The notes: generated by a model not told the origin, from the letters alone. 57,293 nt of DNA from Oscillospiraceae bacterium (GCA_009776305.1 WRLY01000003.1:136068-193360); one strand, 5' to 3'. Shown: positions 8,252-17,984, counted from the first letter of the stretch. Program-made: numbers and translations.

Positions 8252-8719
8252 TTATTTTGCATTACGCAACTTAATACGTTGTTCACGGCGTTTTACACCC
8301 TCATTAAATTCTTTTTCATTTTCCCCGTCTAAAATCATTGAGGGGACGGCAAGGGGGGAAAGATTTTCATCTACAGCAACAAAAACAATGTAGGCAGAGT
8401 TTGTTGTTTCTATTTTACCTGTTCTGTAATCTTTAACCGAAACATCAATCTTTACTTCCATTGATGTTTTACCAACCCATGTAACAATACCGGTTAATGT
8501 GGTAATCTGACCGGATTTTATGGGTTTATCAAACGTAACCCGGTCTATAGAGGCTGTAACTACATTCTCGGCTGAATATAACATTGCGGTTTGCGCCCCG
8601 CAAATATCTATCCAGTGCATAAGCTTACCGCCGGACAGATTGCCGAAATGATTTGTGTCTGCCGGCATTACAATTTGAGACATTTGAACCATATATTCTT
8701 TAGGATGCTTTTTGTCCAT
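8252..8719 (-). CDS. Acyl-CoA thioesterase, hotdog fold (YkhA/cytosolic acyl-CoA hydrolase type)
   Basis: The protein has 155 residues, the usual size for single-hotdog thioesterases that hydrolyse acyl-CoA to free acid and CoA. The motif ADTNHFGNLSGGKLMHWID contains the Asn-(x)-Gly-Gly catalytic loop of the YkhA/BACH group. VTASIDRVTFDKPI and GKTSMEVKIDVSVKD are the following strands. The ATG at 8719 was preferred; an in-frame GTG at 8746 would add nine residues. Both have weak ribosome binding sites. It stands alone between the DUF1538 operon and the flavoprotein gene. Confidence 0.85.
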   Translation of the reverse strand: MDKKHPKEYMVQMSQIVMPADTNHFGNLSGGKLMHWIDICGAQTAMLYSAENVVTASIDRVTFDKPIKSGQITTLTGIVTWVGKTSMEVKIDVSVKDYRTGKIETTNSAYIVFVAVDENLSPLAVPSMILDGENEKEFNEGVKRREQRIKLRNAK

Positions 8720-8752
8720 AATTATTTTCTCATTTCTTTGTATCACATTATT

Positions 8753-9364
8753 TTATCTTATGTAGCTGAACTTAATCTTCTGCTCTCTATCCGGCAAATG
8801 CGCCTTGCTCCCCTCCATAATTTTAAGCAAATACGCCATATTTTTCCCTATTTGCGTCATCATCTGAGCCCCCTCTATGTCTTCCGAAACCTCGCCGGGA
8901 GCGCCGCCGTGGATTCCGCTCCAATAAATGGTAGGGGTAATGAGCATTTCGGCGATTTGGAAATACTTATTGATTTGCTCAATAGCGGCAGTGACGCCCG
9001 ACCTTCTCGCCACAACCACGCTCGCGCAGGGCTTAAACCTGAACGCCGTACCCGACGAGAAAAAAGCTCTGTCCAAAAATGACTTCAAAGTACCGTTGAT
9101 TCCCGCATAATATACAGGCGAGCCTATTATTATGCCGTCGGCGGCTCTCATTTTGTCAATTATTTCGACTGCGCCGTCATCAAAAGCGCAATAACCGATT
9201 TTATGACAGGCGGCACAAGCCGTACAGCCGCGAAAAGGCTTATTCCCGATATTTATAAGCTCTGTTTCTATATTTTCTTTCCGTAACTCGCTGAAAACCA
9301 TTTCAATCGCCGCTCCCGTATTTGAGCCAGTGCGGGGGCTTCCGTTTACTGCTACTACTTTCAT
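8753..9364 (-). CDS. NAD(P)H-dependent FMN reductase / iron-sulfur flavoprotein-like
   Basis: The 203-residue protein has a flavodoxin fold: N-terminal MKVVAVNGSPRTGSNT is the FMN-phosphate loop and GSPVYYAGINGTLKSFLDR is the second flavin loop. Between them, CTACAACHKIGYC gives a compact CxxCxxCx5C cluster like that of archaeal and clostridial iron-sulfur flavoproteins, suggesting a 4Fe-4S centre. The likely role is electron transfer or redox detoxification in the cytoplasm. AGAAAGGTGG lies upstream of the ATG. It ends 6 nt before the upper boundary of the thioesterase leader. Confidence 0.8.
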   Translation of the reverse strand: MKVVAVNGSPRTGSNTGAAIEMVFSELRKENIETELINIGNKPFRGCTACAACHKIGYCAFDDGAVEIIDKMRAADGIIIGSPVYYAGINGTLKSFLDRAFFSSGTAFRFKPCASVVVARRSGVTAAIEQINKYFQIAEMLITPTIYWSGIHGGAPGEVSEDIEGAQMMTQIGKNMAYLLKIMEGSKAHLPDREQKIKFSYIR

Positions 9365-9461
9365 TTAATTTTCCACCTTTCTGTTTGTAATAATTTAATT
9401 ATATTCGAGAGCTTTGTTAATAATAATACCATATTTTTTAAGAAAAAGCAAATTTATTAAC

Positions 9462-9490
9462 TTGCAAAAATTCCAAAAATATGATAAAAT
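9462..9490 (+). promoter_or_regulatory. Probable promoter of ilvE
   Basis: TTGCAA at 9462-9467 and TAAAAT at 9485-9490 are 17 nt apart, about 50 nt before the ilvE start. No T-box or leucine-type attenuator is visible in the short leader. Confidence 0.5.
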
Positions 9491-9542
9491 AATAAAAACA
9501 GGCAAAAAATGTATATAAAAGCAGAAAAGGACGGACTTCTTA

Positions 9543-10631
9543 ATGAACATAAAAATCACTAAAACATTAACTCCCAAAGCTATTCCGACAGATGAAAGCG
9601 CTCTTGGTTTCGGGCGGATTTTCTCCGACCACATGTTTATAATGAATTATAAAGCAGATAAGGGCTGGTATGACCCCCGCATTGTCCCTTTCGGGGACAT
9701 TTCCCTTTCCCCTGCCGCTATGGTTTTGCACTATTCTCAAACTATATTTGAGGGACTGAAAGCTTACAGAACACAAACCTCCGGAAGTTCAGACGGCGGA
9801 AAGATTCAGCTTTTCAGAGCCCGCGACAATTTTAAACGTATGAACCTTTCGGCAAGGCGTATGGTGATTCCCGAAATCCCCGAAGATATTGCCATTGAAG
9901 CGCTTAAAGAGCTTATAAAGCTTGATAGAGAATGGGTTCCCAAAAGCGACGGCGCATCGCTTTATATCCGCCCGTTTATTTTTGCCGCCGACCCTTTTAT
10001 CGGGGTGCGCCCCGGTAGCGAGTATATGTTTGTCATTATAACGTCGCCGTCCGGACCTTATTACGCCACCGGCTTAAACCCTGTCGGGATTTATGTAGAG
10101 GAAAATTATGTAAGAGCGGTCAAAGGCGGAACAGGTTACACCAAAACCGGCGGGAACTACGCCGCCTCTTTAGCGGGGCAGGTTGAGGCGCAAAAGCATA
10201 ATTTAGCGCAGGTTTTATGGCTTGACGGAATTGAGCGAAAGTATATAGAAGAAGTCGGTGCTATGAATATTTTCTTTGTTATAAATAATGAAATTATAAC
10301 CCCCGAGCTGCAAGGCTCGGTGTTGGAGGGCATTACCAGAAAATCGGTGCTTGAATTATGCCGTAAATGGGACATGAAAGTCACCGAGCGGAAAATCTCA
10401 ATTCAGGAAATCGCCGATGCTTATAAAAACGGCACGCTGCAGGAAGTTTTCGGAACAGGTACGGCAGCGGTAATTTCCCCCGTAGGATTTTTAAAATGGG
10501 GTGAACTGGCAATGGAAATCAATAATAATAAAATAGGCGAAATTTCAGCTAAACTTTACCAAACACTGACAGGAATACAGTATGGAAAGATTGTTGATGA
10601 TATGGGTTGGACAATGGAGGTTTGCGATTAA
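9543..10631 (+). CDS. ilvE: Branched-chain amino acid aminotransferase
   Basis: This is a 362-residue fold-type IV PLP enzyme that interconverts Leu/Ile/Val and their 2-oxo acids with glutamate. Visible landmarks: YSQTIFEGLKAYR near the N-terminus, GYTKTGGNYAASL with the Schiff-base Lys at 201, VLWLDGIERKYIEEVGAMN with the EVG(A)MN cofactor-binding segment, and EVFGTGTAAVISPVG near the C-terminus. The length fits the large BCAT-II subfamily. The start has AAAGGACGG about 10 nt upstream. It is followed by a decayed Uma2 gene and glycyl-tRNA synthetase. Confidence 0.95.
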   Translation: MNIKITKTLTPKAIPTDESALGFGRIFSDHMFIMNYKADKGWYDPRIVPFGDISLSPAAMVLHYSQTIFEGLKAYRTQTSGSSDGGKIQLFRARDNFKRMNLSARRMVIPEIPEDIAIEALKELIKLDREWVPKSDGASLYIRPFIFAADPFIGVRPGSEYMFVIITSPSGPYYATGLNPVGIYVEENYVRAVKGGTGYTKTGGNYAASLAGQVEAQKHNLAQVLWLDGIERKYIEEVGAMNIFFVINNEIITPELQGSVLEGITRKSVLELCRKWDMKVTERKISIQEIADAYKNGTLQEVFGTGTAAVISPVGFLKWGELAMEINNNKIGEISAKLYQTLTGIQYGKIVDDMGWTMEVCD

Positions 10632-10648
10632 TACGGAGGTATTATAAG

Positions 10649-10838
10649 TTGGAGTTTTTAAACAAAAATAAACGCTATACCTATGAGGATTATAGACGCT
10701 GTTGATAAAACAGTTTCGGCTCACATGTTGAAAGATGGAGAGTATATCGTAAACGCATACGGCGTTGAAGATGAAACCGTCAGCGTTCAGATTCTCAACG
10801 GCTGTACGATTAATTTAAAGGACGTTTTTCCTTATTAA
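10649..10838 (+). pseudogene. Uma2-family endonuclease remnant (both ends kept, middle deleted)
   Basis: TTG at 10649 follows GGAGG at 10635 and encodes LEFLNKNKRYTYEDYR, the usual Uma2/DUF820 start, but a stop follows after 18 codons (10703-10705). In another frame, from about 10701, there is a typical Uma2 end: DKTVSAHMLKDGEYIVNAYG and INLKDVFPY, with a stop at 10838. An intact member has about 180-190 residues. Here roughly 120 central residues, including the catalytic Asp/Glu core, are missing. Both termini align to the family as I know it, so this is one gene with an internal deletion and frame change. Confidence 0.7.
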
Positions 10839-10936
10839 AACTAATACAGGAGAAGACATTTAGTTTTAAAAAAGCTTAAGTATTAGATGAAAAATATTTC
10901 ACCACTCGTTGGTGCTTGGAGAGGATGGTATTTAAC

Positions 10937-12331
10937 ATGCAAAACACTGAAAAAACCATGGACAAACTCATTGCGCTTTGTAAGGGGCGCGGATTTATCT
11001 TCGCGGGGAGCGAAATTTACGGCGGTTTGGCGAATACTTGGGATTACGGACCGCTCGGCACAGAGCTTAAAAACAATATAAAAAAAGCCTGGCTAAAAAA
11101 GTTCGTGCAGGAAAGCAAGTATAACGTAGGCTTAGACAGCGCAATTTTGATGAACCCGCAAACCTGGGTAGCTTCGGGGCATTTAGCAGGGTTTTCCGAC
11201 CCTTTAATATCCTGCAAGGGCTGTAAAACCCGCCACAGAGCCGATAATTTAATCGAGGACTTCGACGGGACTATAACTTCCGGCTGGGAAAACAAAAGAC
11301 TTGAGGAATATATAAGCGATAAAAAAATCGCCTGCCCCAATTGCGGCAAAAATGATTTTACGGATATTCGCAAATTTAATCTTATGTTCAAAACCTTTCA
11401 GGGGATTACCGAGGAAACAGCCGACGAGATTTACCTACGTCCCGAAACAGCACAGGGAATATTCGTGAATTTCACGAATATTCAACGAACTACCCGCAGA
11501 AAAATCCCGTTTGGAGTTGCACAGGTCGGAAAATCATTCAGAAATGAAGTCACCCCCGGCAAATTTATTTTCCGTGTGCGGGAATTTGAGCAGATGGAGC
11601 TTGAATTTTTCTGTAAGCCCGGTACAGATTTAGAGTGGTTTGAATACTGGAGAGAATTCTGCAAAAACTGGCTCATGTCAATCGGCTTAACCGAAGAAAA
11701 TATACGTCTCCGCGACCATAAAAAAGAAGAATTATGCTTTTACTCAAAAGCCACCACCGACTTTGAGTATCTTTATCCTTTCGGCTGGGGTGAATTGTGG
11801 GGAATCGCCGACCGTACCGATTATGACCTTAAACAGCATATTGAAACCTCCGGCAAAACCCTTGAATACTTCGACCCCGAAACTAACGAGAAATACATTC
11901 CCTATGTAGTCGAGCCAAGTCTCGGCGTAGAGCGACTTTTACTTGCGGTTTTGACCGATGCTTACGACGAGGAGGACTTGCCCGACGCCGGAAACCCCGA
12001 TGGCGGTACTAACAGAACAGTTTTGCGCTTTCACCCCTACCTTGCTCCCATCAAGGCGGCGGTTCTACCGCTGTCCAAAAAATTAGGAGAATCGGCAGGG
12101 AAAATCTATGAGGATTTATGCAAATATTTCTCATGCGAGTATGACGAAACAGGAAATATAGGCAAGCGCTACCGCCGTCAGGACGAAATAGGCACGCCGT
12201 TCTGTGTTACCATCGACTTTGAAACCGAAACTGACGGCAAGGTTACAATCCGCGAGCGCGACAGCATGGAACAGATACGCATAGAAACAGAAAAGGTGCG
12301 GAAATACATTGAGGAAAGAATAAAGTTCTGA
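10937..12331 (+). CDS. glyS: Glycine--tRNA ligase (homodimeric class II type)
   Basis: The 464-residue enzyme charges tRNA-Gly. It opens with the diagnostic [20 protein letters not shown] and has a four-cysteine zinc-ribbon-like insertion (CKGC ... CPNCG). It then shows class II motifs: [34 protein letters not shown], and [16 protein letters not shown] with the motif 3 Arg. The C-terminal anticodon-binding domain begins at [15 protein letters not shown] chose the ATG at 10937 because GGAGAGG at 10918-10924 sits about 12 nt upstream; TTG 10916 and ATG 10925 are alternatives. No T-box leader is visible. Confidence 0.95.
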   Translation: MQNTEKTMDKLIALCKGRGFIFAGSEIYGGLANTWDYGPLGTELKNNIKKAWLKKFVQESKYNVGLDSAILMNPQTWVASGHLAGFSDPLISCKGCKTRHRADNLIEDFDGTITSGWENKRLEEYISDKKIACPNCGKNDFTDIRKFNLMFKTFQGITEETADEIYLRPETAQGIFVNFTNIQRTTRRKIPFGVAQVGKSFRNEVTPGKFIFRVREFEQMELEFFCKPGTDLEWFEYWREFCKNWLMSIGLTEENIRLRDHKKEELCFYSKATTDFEYLYPFGWGELWGIADRTDYDLKQHIETSGKTLEYFDPETNEKYIPYVVEPSLGVERLLLAVLTDAYDEEDLPDAGNPDGGTNRTVLRFHPYLAPIKAAVLPLSKKLGESAGKIYEDLCKYFSCEYDETGNIGKRYRRQDEIGTPFCVTIDFETETDGKVTIRERDSMEQIRIETEKVRKYIEERIKF

Positions 12332-12387
12332 TTTTGGTAAATTTTATGAATTTTATGACGATATAATTTACAGTAGCCATAATAATT

Positions 12388-12418
12388 TATAACTTCCCTA
12401 TTTTTTAGGGGAGTTATA
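12388..12418 (+). other. Hairpin between glyS and the EF-hand gene
   Basis: The arms at 12388-12400 and 12406-12418 pair over 13 bp with one G-U and a five-T loop. No T-tract follows on either strand, so it is more likely a stabilising leader hairpin or a weak terminator. The next gene's ribosome binding site comes 13 nt later. Confidence 0.4.
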
Positions 12419-12441
12419 CCTGTCTAAAAAAGGAGGGTGTC

Positions 12442-13575
12442 ATGATTATTACAAGCGCAAATGTAAATACATCGTCATCAGGCAGTTATGAAAAAACCGT
12501 AACACAAAGCGCCAAACTTGTTTCGGCACAGTCAAACACAAATACCGTGCGCGGCATTGGGATAACAATGAGTGCGCGGACAAGGTTCGACTACTTTGAA
12601 ATGAATGAGCAGAATTCGCAAATCAGCGATGCGGGCGATAACAACAATAACCAAAACGCAAAACCCGCAATTGAAATCCGCGCCCCTTCCCAAGAAGCTG
12701 CTACCCACAGAATCGCAGACCCGCGCGAATTGAAACTGGAGCTTATCATGCGATTGTTCTCCGCTTTGCGTGGCGAGCGTTTTGTACCTGTAGATTACAG
12801 CAGTAACCCGCTACAGGGGGGCTCGACGCAAACAGGCATTTCATTTAACAGAATGGGGGCGGCGAATCTTTCTTTTGTCAGAGCCGGAGGCACGCCGCCG
12901 CAAATGTTCAGCCTTATAAGGGAAGAACATACATATGAAAGCGAAAGCGTTTCTTACTCCGCAAACGGCAGAGTTACTACCGCCGACGGCAAAACAATTG
13001 ATTTTTCGGTTAGCATGAATATGAGCAGAAGCGCCGAGACTTACTTGTTGCAAAACATGGGCTTTGTTCCCGCGGTACAGGGGAATATGATAGACCCCTT
13101 GATTATTAATTACGGCGGAACCGCCGCGTCGCTTACCGATGAAAAATTTGACTTTGACCTTGATTTTGACGGAACGCTCGACAGAATAAGCTTTGCTGGA
13201 GCGGGAAGTGGGTTTTTGGCGCTTGATAAAAACGGCGACGGGATAATCAACGATGGAAGCGAATTGTTTGGTCCGCAAAACGGAGACGGTTTTGCGGAAC
13301 TCCGTAAATACGATTCCGACGGTAACGGGTGGATTGATGAAGCGGACGAGGTATACTTACAGCTTAGGGTTTGGAGCAAGGACAAAGACGGCAACGACGC
13401 CTTATACACATTAAAAGAACTCGACATCGGAGCGATTTATCTGTATCCGAATAAGACCGAATTTGGTATGTTCGACAGCCAAAACAACGCTCAGGGAAAT
13501 ATGAGTTCTACCAGCTTTTTCCTTAAAGACGGCGGCGGCGCGGGAACTATTTCACATTTTGATTTATTAGCGTAA
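12442..13575 (+). CDS. EF-hand calcium-binding protein of unknown role
   Basis: 377 residues without signal peptide or membrane segment. The N-terminal third is Ser/Thr/Asn rich and probably flexible. The C-terminal third holds canonical calcium loops: DKNGDGIINDGSE, DSDGNGWIDEADE and a weaker DKDGNDALYTLKE, preceded by DFDLDFDGTLDRISF. Such proteins with paired EF-hands occur in clostridia and may be exported or surface-linked without a classic signal, but the role is not known. AAGGAGG precedes the ATG closely, and a strong terminator at 13659-13691 closes the transcript. It is a monocistronic gene. Confidence 0.65.
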   Translation: MIITSANVNTSSSGSYEKTVTQSAKLVSAQSNTNTVRGIGITMSARTRFDYFEMNEQNSQISDAGDNNNNQNAKPAIEIRAPSQEAATHRIADPRELKLELIMRLFSALRGERFVPVDYSSNPLQGGSTQTGISFNRMGAANLSFVRAGGTPPQMFSLIREEHTYESESVSYSANGRVTTADGKTIDFSVSMNMSRSAETYLLQNMGFVPAVQGNMIDPLIINYGGTAASLTDEKFDFDLDFDGTLDRISFAGAGSGFLALDKNGDGIINDGSELFGPQNGDGFAELRKYDSDGNGWIDEADEVYLQLRVWSKDKDGNDALYTLKELDIGAIYLYPNKTEFGMFDSQNNAQGNMSSTSFFLKDGGGAGTISHFDLLA

Positions 13576-13658
13576 TATTAAAAAAAGCATTTCAGACAGT
13601 ATGGCTATTTTACCGTCTATTTTAAAGACGTCAGCATTTTCCGCGCAAAAATATAAAA

Positions 13659-13691
13659 ACAAGGTGTAACAAGTCCCACCTTGTTTTTTTT
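13659..13691 (+). terminator. Rho-independent terminator after the EF-hand gene
   Basis: An 8-bp stem (ACAAGGTG with CACCTTGT) and a 10-nt loop are followed by a run of seven Ts at 13685-13691. Confidence 0.85.
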
Positions 13692-13786
13692 ATATCCGAG
13701 CATAATGAAAGAAAAGAGCTTGGCTCAAAGATATTTGCCGCCCTCAAAATTTTTATCATCTTTTTACATTAATTGTTTATTTCTCC

Positions 13787-13815
13787 TTGCATTATTTGTT
13801 AAAATACTATATAAT
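13787..13815 (+). promoter_or_regulatory. Promoter of the response regulator-hybrid kinase pair
   Basis: TTGCAT at 13787-13792, 17 nt, then a perfect TATAAT at 13810-13815, about 50 nt before the response regulator start. Confidence 0.7.
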
Positions 13816-13865
13816 TATTGTAAAGCATTGTGTTTATCCATTCAATACCTATCGGGAGGAAAATC

Positions 13866-14279
13866 ATGAACGCAAATAATGCCACAGTAAAAAAACACAG
13901 CGTTCTAATCGTTGACGACGAGACTTTTAACCTGATTGCCATAACGCATATATTAGAAGCGGATTATAACATTCTTGCAGTCAAAAGCGGATTAGCCGCT
14001 GTTAATGCGGCTAAGGAGCATAATCCCGACGTAATTCTGCTTGATTTGGTAATGCCCGACATGGACGGTTACGCAGTAATTACCGAATTAAAAAAATCCG
14101 AACAAACACGGAATATCCCCGTTATTTTTATAAGCGGCTTAGATAACCCCGAAGACAAGGAAAAGGGATTGCACCTCGGAGCCGCAGATTATTTGGTTAA
14201 GCCGTTTTCTCCCGATTTGCTAAAATCAAGGCTCTTAAAACAAATAGAGCTGATAGCGCCGACTAAAAACCTGCCGTGA
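13866..14279 (+). CDS. Single-domain (CheY-like) response regulator
   Basis: 137 residues making up only a receiver domain: acidic pair VDDE at about 17-20, phosphoacceptor Asp60 in LLDLVMPDMDG, Ser in FISGLDN, and the conserved Lys in LVKPFSP. There is no output domain, so it acts through protein contacts or as a phosphate relay. GGGAGG lies 7 nt before the ATG; an upstream in-frame start at 13830 lacks a site. The hybrid kinase follows 53 nt later, so the two likely form one phosphorelay. Confidence 0.85.
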   Translation: MNANNATVKKHSVLIVDDETFNLIAITHILEADYNILAVKSGLAAVNAAKEHNPDVILLDLVMPDMDGYAVITELKKSEQTRNIPVIFISGLDNPEDKEKGLHLGAADYLVKPFSPDLLKSRLLKQIELIAPTKNLP

Positions 14280-14332
14280 ATCTGATTCACGGACAGGTCT
14301 GAATAATACTATATTTTTCGGGGGTATTAGCC

Positions 14333-17164
14333 ATGTATATTCGTATAAGAGCAATTCTTACCATTGTTTTGACCACCCTGGTTATTATCTCGTTCAGCAT
14401 CCTTTCCGGGATTATTCTCGTGCAGAGTAATATCGAGAATTCTCAGGAAGCGGACTTGATGATTATATCCGATATTGCAGACCATTTTATAAGTAGCGAG
14501 ATTGAGCTGTTGAAACTTAAGACCGCCGACGCAGCTTATGTATTGTCTAAATCCGAAGAAACAGAGTTGCGGGAAACTATGGCGGCTCTTGAAACAGCAA
14601 ACCCCGAACTCATAGGAGTTGCGATTTTAGACCGAGAACAGGGTATTATCTCTTCCACGGGGATTGCGCCCGTCTTTCCCGAAATCATGTATGAGCGCAC
14701 TATACAACAGGCGTTTGAAGGCAGTGTAACCATATCGTCAACCGTCCCCTCGTCAAACGGTGTTGTATTTTATTTAGCGGCACCTCTCAAAGATACGAAT
14801 GACAGAATCGTTACGCTCACCCTTTCCGGCGACTATTTTTCTGATTTAGTAGGCGCGTTTTCTATTTGGGAAACGGGTCATATTTTCGTGGACGACGCCG
14901 ACGGAATCCTTATCTCTAACATTCGCCCGGCGTGGGTGCAGAGCAAGGTAAATTTTCTCAACCGTCCGGAAACCCAAATCGACCAATATAACATCGAGCT
15001 TATAGAAAACCTGAGAAGCGGGAAGGATAAAGAGGCGAGAATCATCCGCTATTCTATTTCGGGCGTACCGAGGTTATGCGCCTACCGCCCAATAAGCGGG
15101 TCGGAAGAAGGCTGGCTTATGGGAACTGTCGCGCCGCTTAATGAGAGTCCTTTCAGGTACATAGACATTGGGCTGATTGCAGTTGGTGGTATCAGCTTTT
15201 TCCTAAGCTTAATCGCCGCGATTATCGCCTCCGGTTTTATAAAAAGACCGTTTGATGAATTAGCCAAAGCAGATGAGCGTACCAAGCTTATGCTGAATAT
15301 GTCGCCGCTCTGCTGTCAAATCTGGGACAGCAATTTGAAAATCATCGACTGCAATGAAGCGGCAGTAAAACTGTACGGATTTAAAACCAAACAAGAGCAT
15401 ATAGAACGGTTTTTTGACTGTTACCCCGAATACCAACCCGACGGTAAACGTTCGATTGAAACAATACACGCGTTTATTAACAAAACGCTTTCAGAAGGAT
15501 ATGTCGTTATTGACTGGATGCACCAACTGCCTGACGGCACGCCGATACCCTCAAAAGTTACACTTATCAGGGTTGATTACAACAGTGATTACGCAATTAT
15601 CGCGTATACCCGCGATATGCGTGAATACAATAAAATGATTGAGGAAATGCGTAGGGCGGAAATCGCCGATGAGAGAAACCGTGCAAAAAGCCAGTTCCTT
15701 GCAAAGATGAGCCATGAACTTCGCACCCCCATGAACAGCATCATGGGATTCACCGAGCTTGCTTTGGACAGCGCGGATTTGCCCAAAATCAAAAATTATT
15801 TAGGAAAAATATTAGAAAATTCAAAATGGCTTTTAAATTTAATAAACGAAATATTAGACATATCCAAAATTGAATCCGGTAGAATGGAACTGGGACATGT
15901 GCCTTTTGAGCCTTATGAAATTATTTCACGTTGCCAGTCGGTCATTATGCCCGCTACAACAAAAAAACGGCTTGAATTAAGCGTTTACGCAGAACCGTTA
16001 ATCGGCAAAAAATTAATGGGCGACCCGGTAAGGCTTTCACAAGCGCTAATGAATCTTTTGTCTAATGCCGTAAAATTTACCAAAACGGGTACAATAAAGC
16101 TGTCTTCAACTGTAAAAAATTCAAATGTCGGCAGTGCGACGATGTATTTTGAAGTAAAGGACAGCGGCATAGGCATGACGCCCGAGCAGATGGAAAATAT
16201 CTTTGAATCCTTTAGCCAAGCAGACTCCGGAACAACCCGAAAATTCGATGGCACGGGGCTTGGGCTTACTATTGCAAACAGCATAGTAAAGCAGATGGGC
16301 GGAAATCTGTCGGTGGAGAGTACCCCCGGCGTCGGCAGTGTGTTCAGCTTTGAAATAGTTTTTGAAACAATAGACTCACCCGTGAGCGATACAGTACATG
16401 CCAATCAGAATGAAATTGAAAAGCCTTATTTTGAAGGCTTAGTGCTTATTTGCGATGACAACAATATGAACCGTCAGGTGATTTGCGAGCATCTTTCAAA
16501 CCTCGGACTTCAGACAGTTGCGGTGGATAACGGCAAAGTCGGCGTTGAAAAAGTACTGAAACGTATGGTAATGAATCAAAAACCGTTTGACTTAATCTTT
16601 ATGGATATATTCATGCCTGTAATGGACGGGCTTGAAGCTGTGACAAAATTAAAAGAATTAGAAATAAAGACCCCTATTGTAGCACTGACCGCAAACATCA
16701 TGGCGGGAGAGTTGGAAAAATACAGGAATTACGGTATGCTCGATTGCTTAGGTAAGCCTTTCACAGCTCAGGAATTGTGGCGGGTTTTATTAAAATACTT
16801 AAATCCGATTCCCCCTCCCGCAAGTTTAAATGAAAATAAACAGACGCAAAACACTGAACAGTTACAAAAAATGCTTATGAGCGAGTTTGTTAAAAATAAT
16901 CAAACAAGATATAAAGACCTCACAGACGCAATTGCGGCAGGTGACACCAAACTCGCGCACAGGCTGATGCACAGCTTAAAAGGTAATGCAGGATTTATCG
17001 GGAAAACCAACCTGCAAGGCATAGCGAAAGAGGCGGAAACTTTGCTCAAAGCAGAAAAATCTGTTCCTATGAACATTATGGACGCCCTTGAAACCGAATT
17101 GACGCTGACCCTTGAAGAACTGACGACGGCGCTGAACCAAGAGGCTTATCCCAATAGCCATTAA
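14333..17164 (+). CDS. Hybrid sensor histidine kinase with Cache, PAS, receiver and Hpt domains
   Basis: The 943-residue membrane kinase has these parts in order: TM1 about 9-31; a Cache-type extracellular sensor about 35-270; TM2 about 278-300; a PAS-like domain about 310-430; HisKA with His461 in MSHELRTPMNSIMGF; HATPase with NLLSNAVKFTK, DSGIGM and GTGLGL; a receiver with Asp758 in MDIFMPVMDG; and a C-terminal Hpt with His880 in LMHSLKGNAGF. It should run an internal His-Asp-His relay, with the upstream CheY-like protein as a plausible final acceptor. The ligand is unknown. It ends before a strong hairpin at 17221-17254. Confidence 0.9.
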   Translation: MYIRIRAILTIVLTTLVIISFSILSGIILVQSNIENSQEADLMIISDIADHFISSEIELLKLKTADAAYVLSKSEETELRETMAALETANPELIGVAILDREQGIISSTGIAPVFPEIMYERTIQQAFEGSVTISSTVPSSNGVVFYLAAPLKDTNDRIVTLTLSGDYFSDLVGAFSIWETGHIFVDDADGILISNIRPAWVQSKVNFLNRPETQIDQYNIELIENLRSGKDKEARIIRYSISGVPRLCAYRPISGSEEGWLMGTVAPLNESPFRYIDIGLIAVGGISFFLSLIAAIIASGFIKRPFDELAKADERTKLMLNMSPLCCQIWDSNLKIIDCNEAAVKLYGFKTKQEHIERFFDCYPEYQPDGKRSIETIHAFINKTLSEGYVVIDWMHQLPDGTPIPSKVTLIRVDYNSDYAIIAYTRDMREYNKMIEEMRRAEIADERNRAKSQFLAKMSHELRTPMNSIMGFTELALDSADLPKIKNYLGKILENSKWLLNLINEILDISKIESGRMELGHVPFEPYEIISRCQSVIMPATTKKRLELSVYAEPLIGKKLMGDPVRLSQALMNLLSNAVKFTKTGTIKLSSTVKNSNVGSATMYFEVKDSGIGMTPEQMENIFESFSQADSGTTRKFDGTGLGLTIANSIVKQMGGNLSVESTPGVGSVFSFEIVFETIDSPVSDTVHANQNEIEKPYFEGLVLICDDNNMNRQVICEHLSNLGLQTVAVDNGKVGVEKVLKRMVMNQKPFDLIFMDIFMPVMDGLEAVTKLKELEIKTPIVALTANIMAGELEKYRNYGMLDCLGKPFTAQELWRVLLKYLNPIPPPASLNENKQTQNTEQLQKMLMSEFVKNNQTRYKDLTDAIAAGDTKLAHRLMHSLKGNAGFIGKTNLQGIAKEAETLLKAEKSVPMNIMDALETELTLTLEELTTALNQEAYPNSH

Positions 17165-17214
17165 ATGGATAACAGTATTAGATGCAAAAGACGATTACAG
17201 ATAATGGAGAAATT

Positions 17215-17254
17215 AAAAAATAAGGATATAAGTCGTTTTTGACTTATATCCTTA
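17215..17254 (-). terminator. Terminator between convergent genes
   Basis: A perfect 14-bp stem (17221-17234 with 17241-17254) has a six-nt loop. On the minus strand it is followed by six Ts, which suits the unknown gene at 17283. On the plus strand it may also stop the kinase transcript. Confidence 0.8.
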
Positions 17255-17282
17255 TTGAATTTTCCGAAAATCGATTTTAATT

Positions 17283-17903
17283 TCACGCAATGAACTGTGC
17301 GTTTGACACACTGACCGGGTCGGTATAATTTTGCACTCGTGTGTAAACCTCTACTCCGCGCTCTTGTGCCGGGGTAAGCCTTCCTCCCGAGTCTCTCTCG
17401 GCAATGTCATCAGCAGTTTGCACAGTGGCGCTTTGGCTTACGGTTTCCTCAATTTGCCGCATGACTCCCACAGTCTCGTTGGAATTAGCCACCGGAATTT
17501 CATAAATGTCAGTTTGGGTATTCGGGGTAAGGTTTGGGTCAGGCGGTTCATAAGCTTCCACAATTCCCGTCGTCTGCGATTCATCTGGAGTTACCACAGG
17601 CGATTGAGCAGTACTTGACGCGCCGTTTATAAAATCTTCAATACTGAAATTTTGCAGACGGCTTTCAGGCAATGGTTCAGGAAAACTGTTCCTCAGAAAG
17701 TTAATAGTCGCGAAATCCGGTCTTTCCCCTGTTTGTTCAACAGTATCAGTACGCGGCGCAGTGCGCTCGGTGCTATAACTTTGGATATTACCCTGCTCTG
17801 GTTCGACATTGTTGTTTCTCCTTACCGAATCAACAGGCGAGGTATAAACCGAACCGCCTAACGTCCCTACGTTTCCCATACTTCCCACGCTTCCGATTGT
17901 CAT
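17283..17903 (-). CDS. Low-complexity soluble protein of unknown function
   Basis: 206 residues with no signal peptide or membrane segment. The N-terminus is Gly/Ser/Val rich (SVGSMGNVGTLGGSVY), the middle is Pro/Gln/Glu/Thr rich and probably disordered, and the C-terminus (LTPAQERGVEVYTRVQNY...) looks helical. I recognise no family. The ATG has an excellent GAAAGGAGG site, there is a promoter at 17956-17984 and a terminator after it, so the gene is expressed alone. It is transcribed toward the hybrid kinase and divergently from spoVAC. Confidence 0.6.
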   Translation of the reverse strand: MTIGSVGSMGNVGTLGGSVYTSPVDSVRRNNNVEPEQGNIQSYSTERTAPRTDTVEQTGERPDFATINFLRNSFPEPLPESRLQNFSIEDFINGASSTAQSPVVTPDESQTTGIVEAYEPPDPNLTPNTQTDIYEIPVANSNETVGVMRQIEETVSQSATVQTADDIAERDSGGRLTPAQERGVEVYTRVQNYTDPVSVSNAQFIA

Positions 17904-17955
17904 TATTTCCGCCTCCTTTCAGCAGTAAGAATAAGGATACTTCCTCAATTTAATT

Positions 17956-17984
17956 ATAATATATTTTACGGCTGAATATGTGAA
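17956..17984 (-). promoter_or_regulatory. Promoter of the unknown protein gene
   Basis: On the minus strand, TTCACA (17984-17979), 17 nt, then TATTAT (17961-17956), about 55 nt before the ATG at 17903. Confidence 0.5.

Noticed and set aside
10839-10936. T-box or riboswitch upstream of glyS (also considered for valS and thrS)
   Set aside because: The leaders are short or carry other structures, and no T-box sequence or specifier-loop layout is visible.
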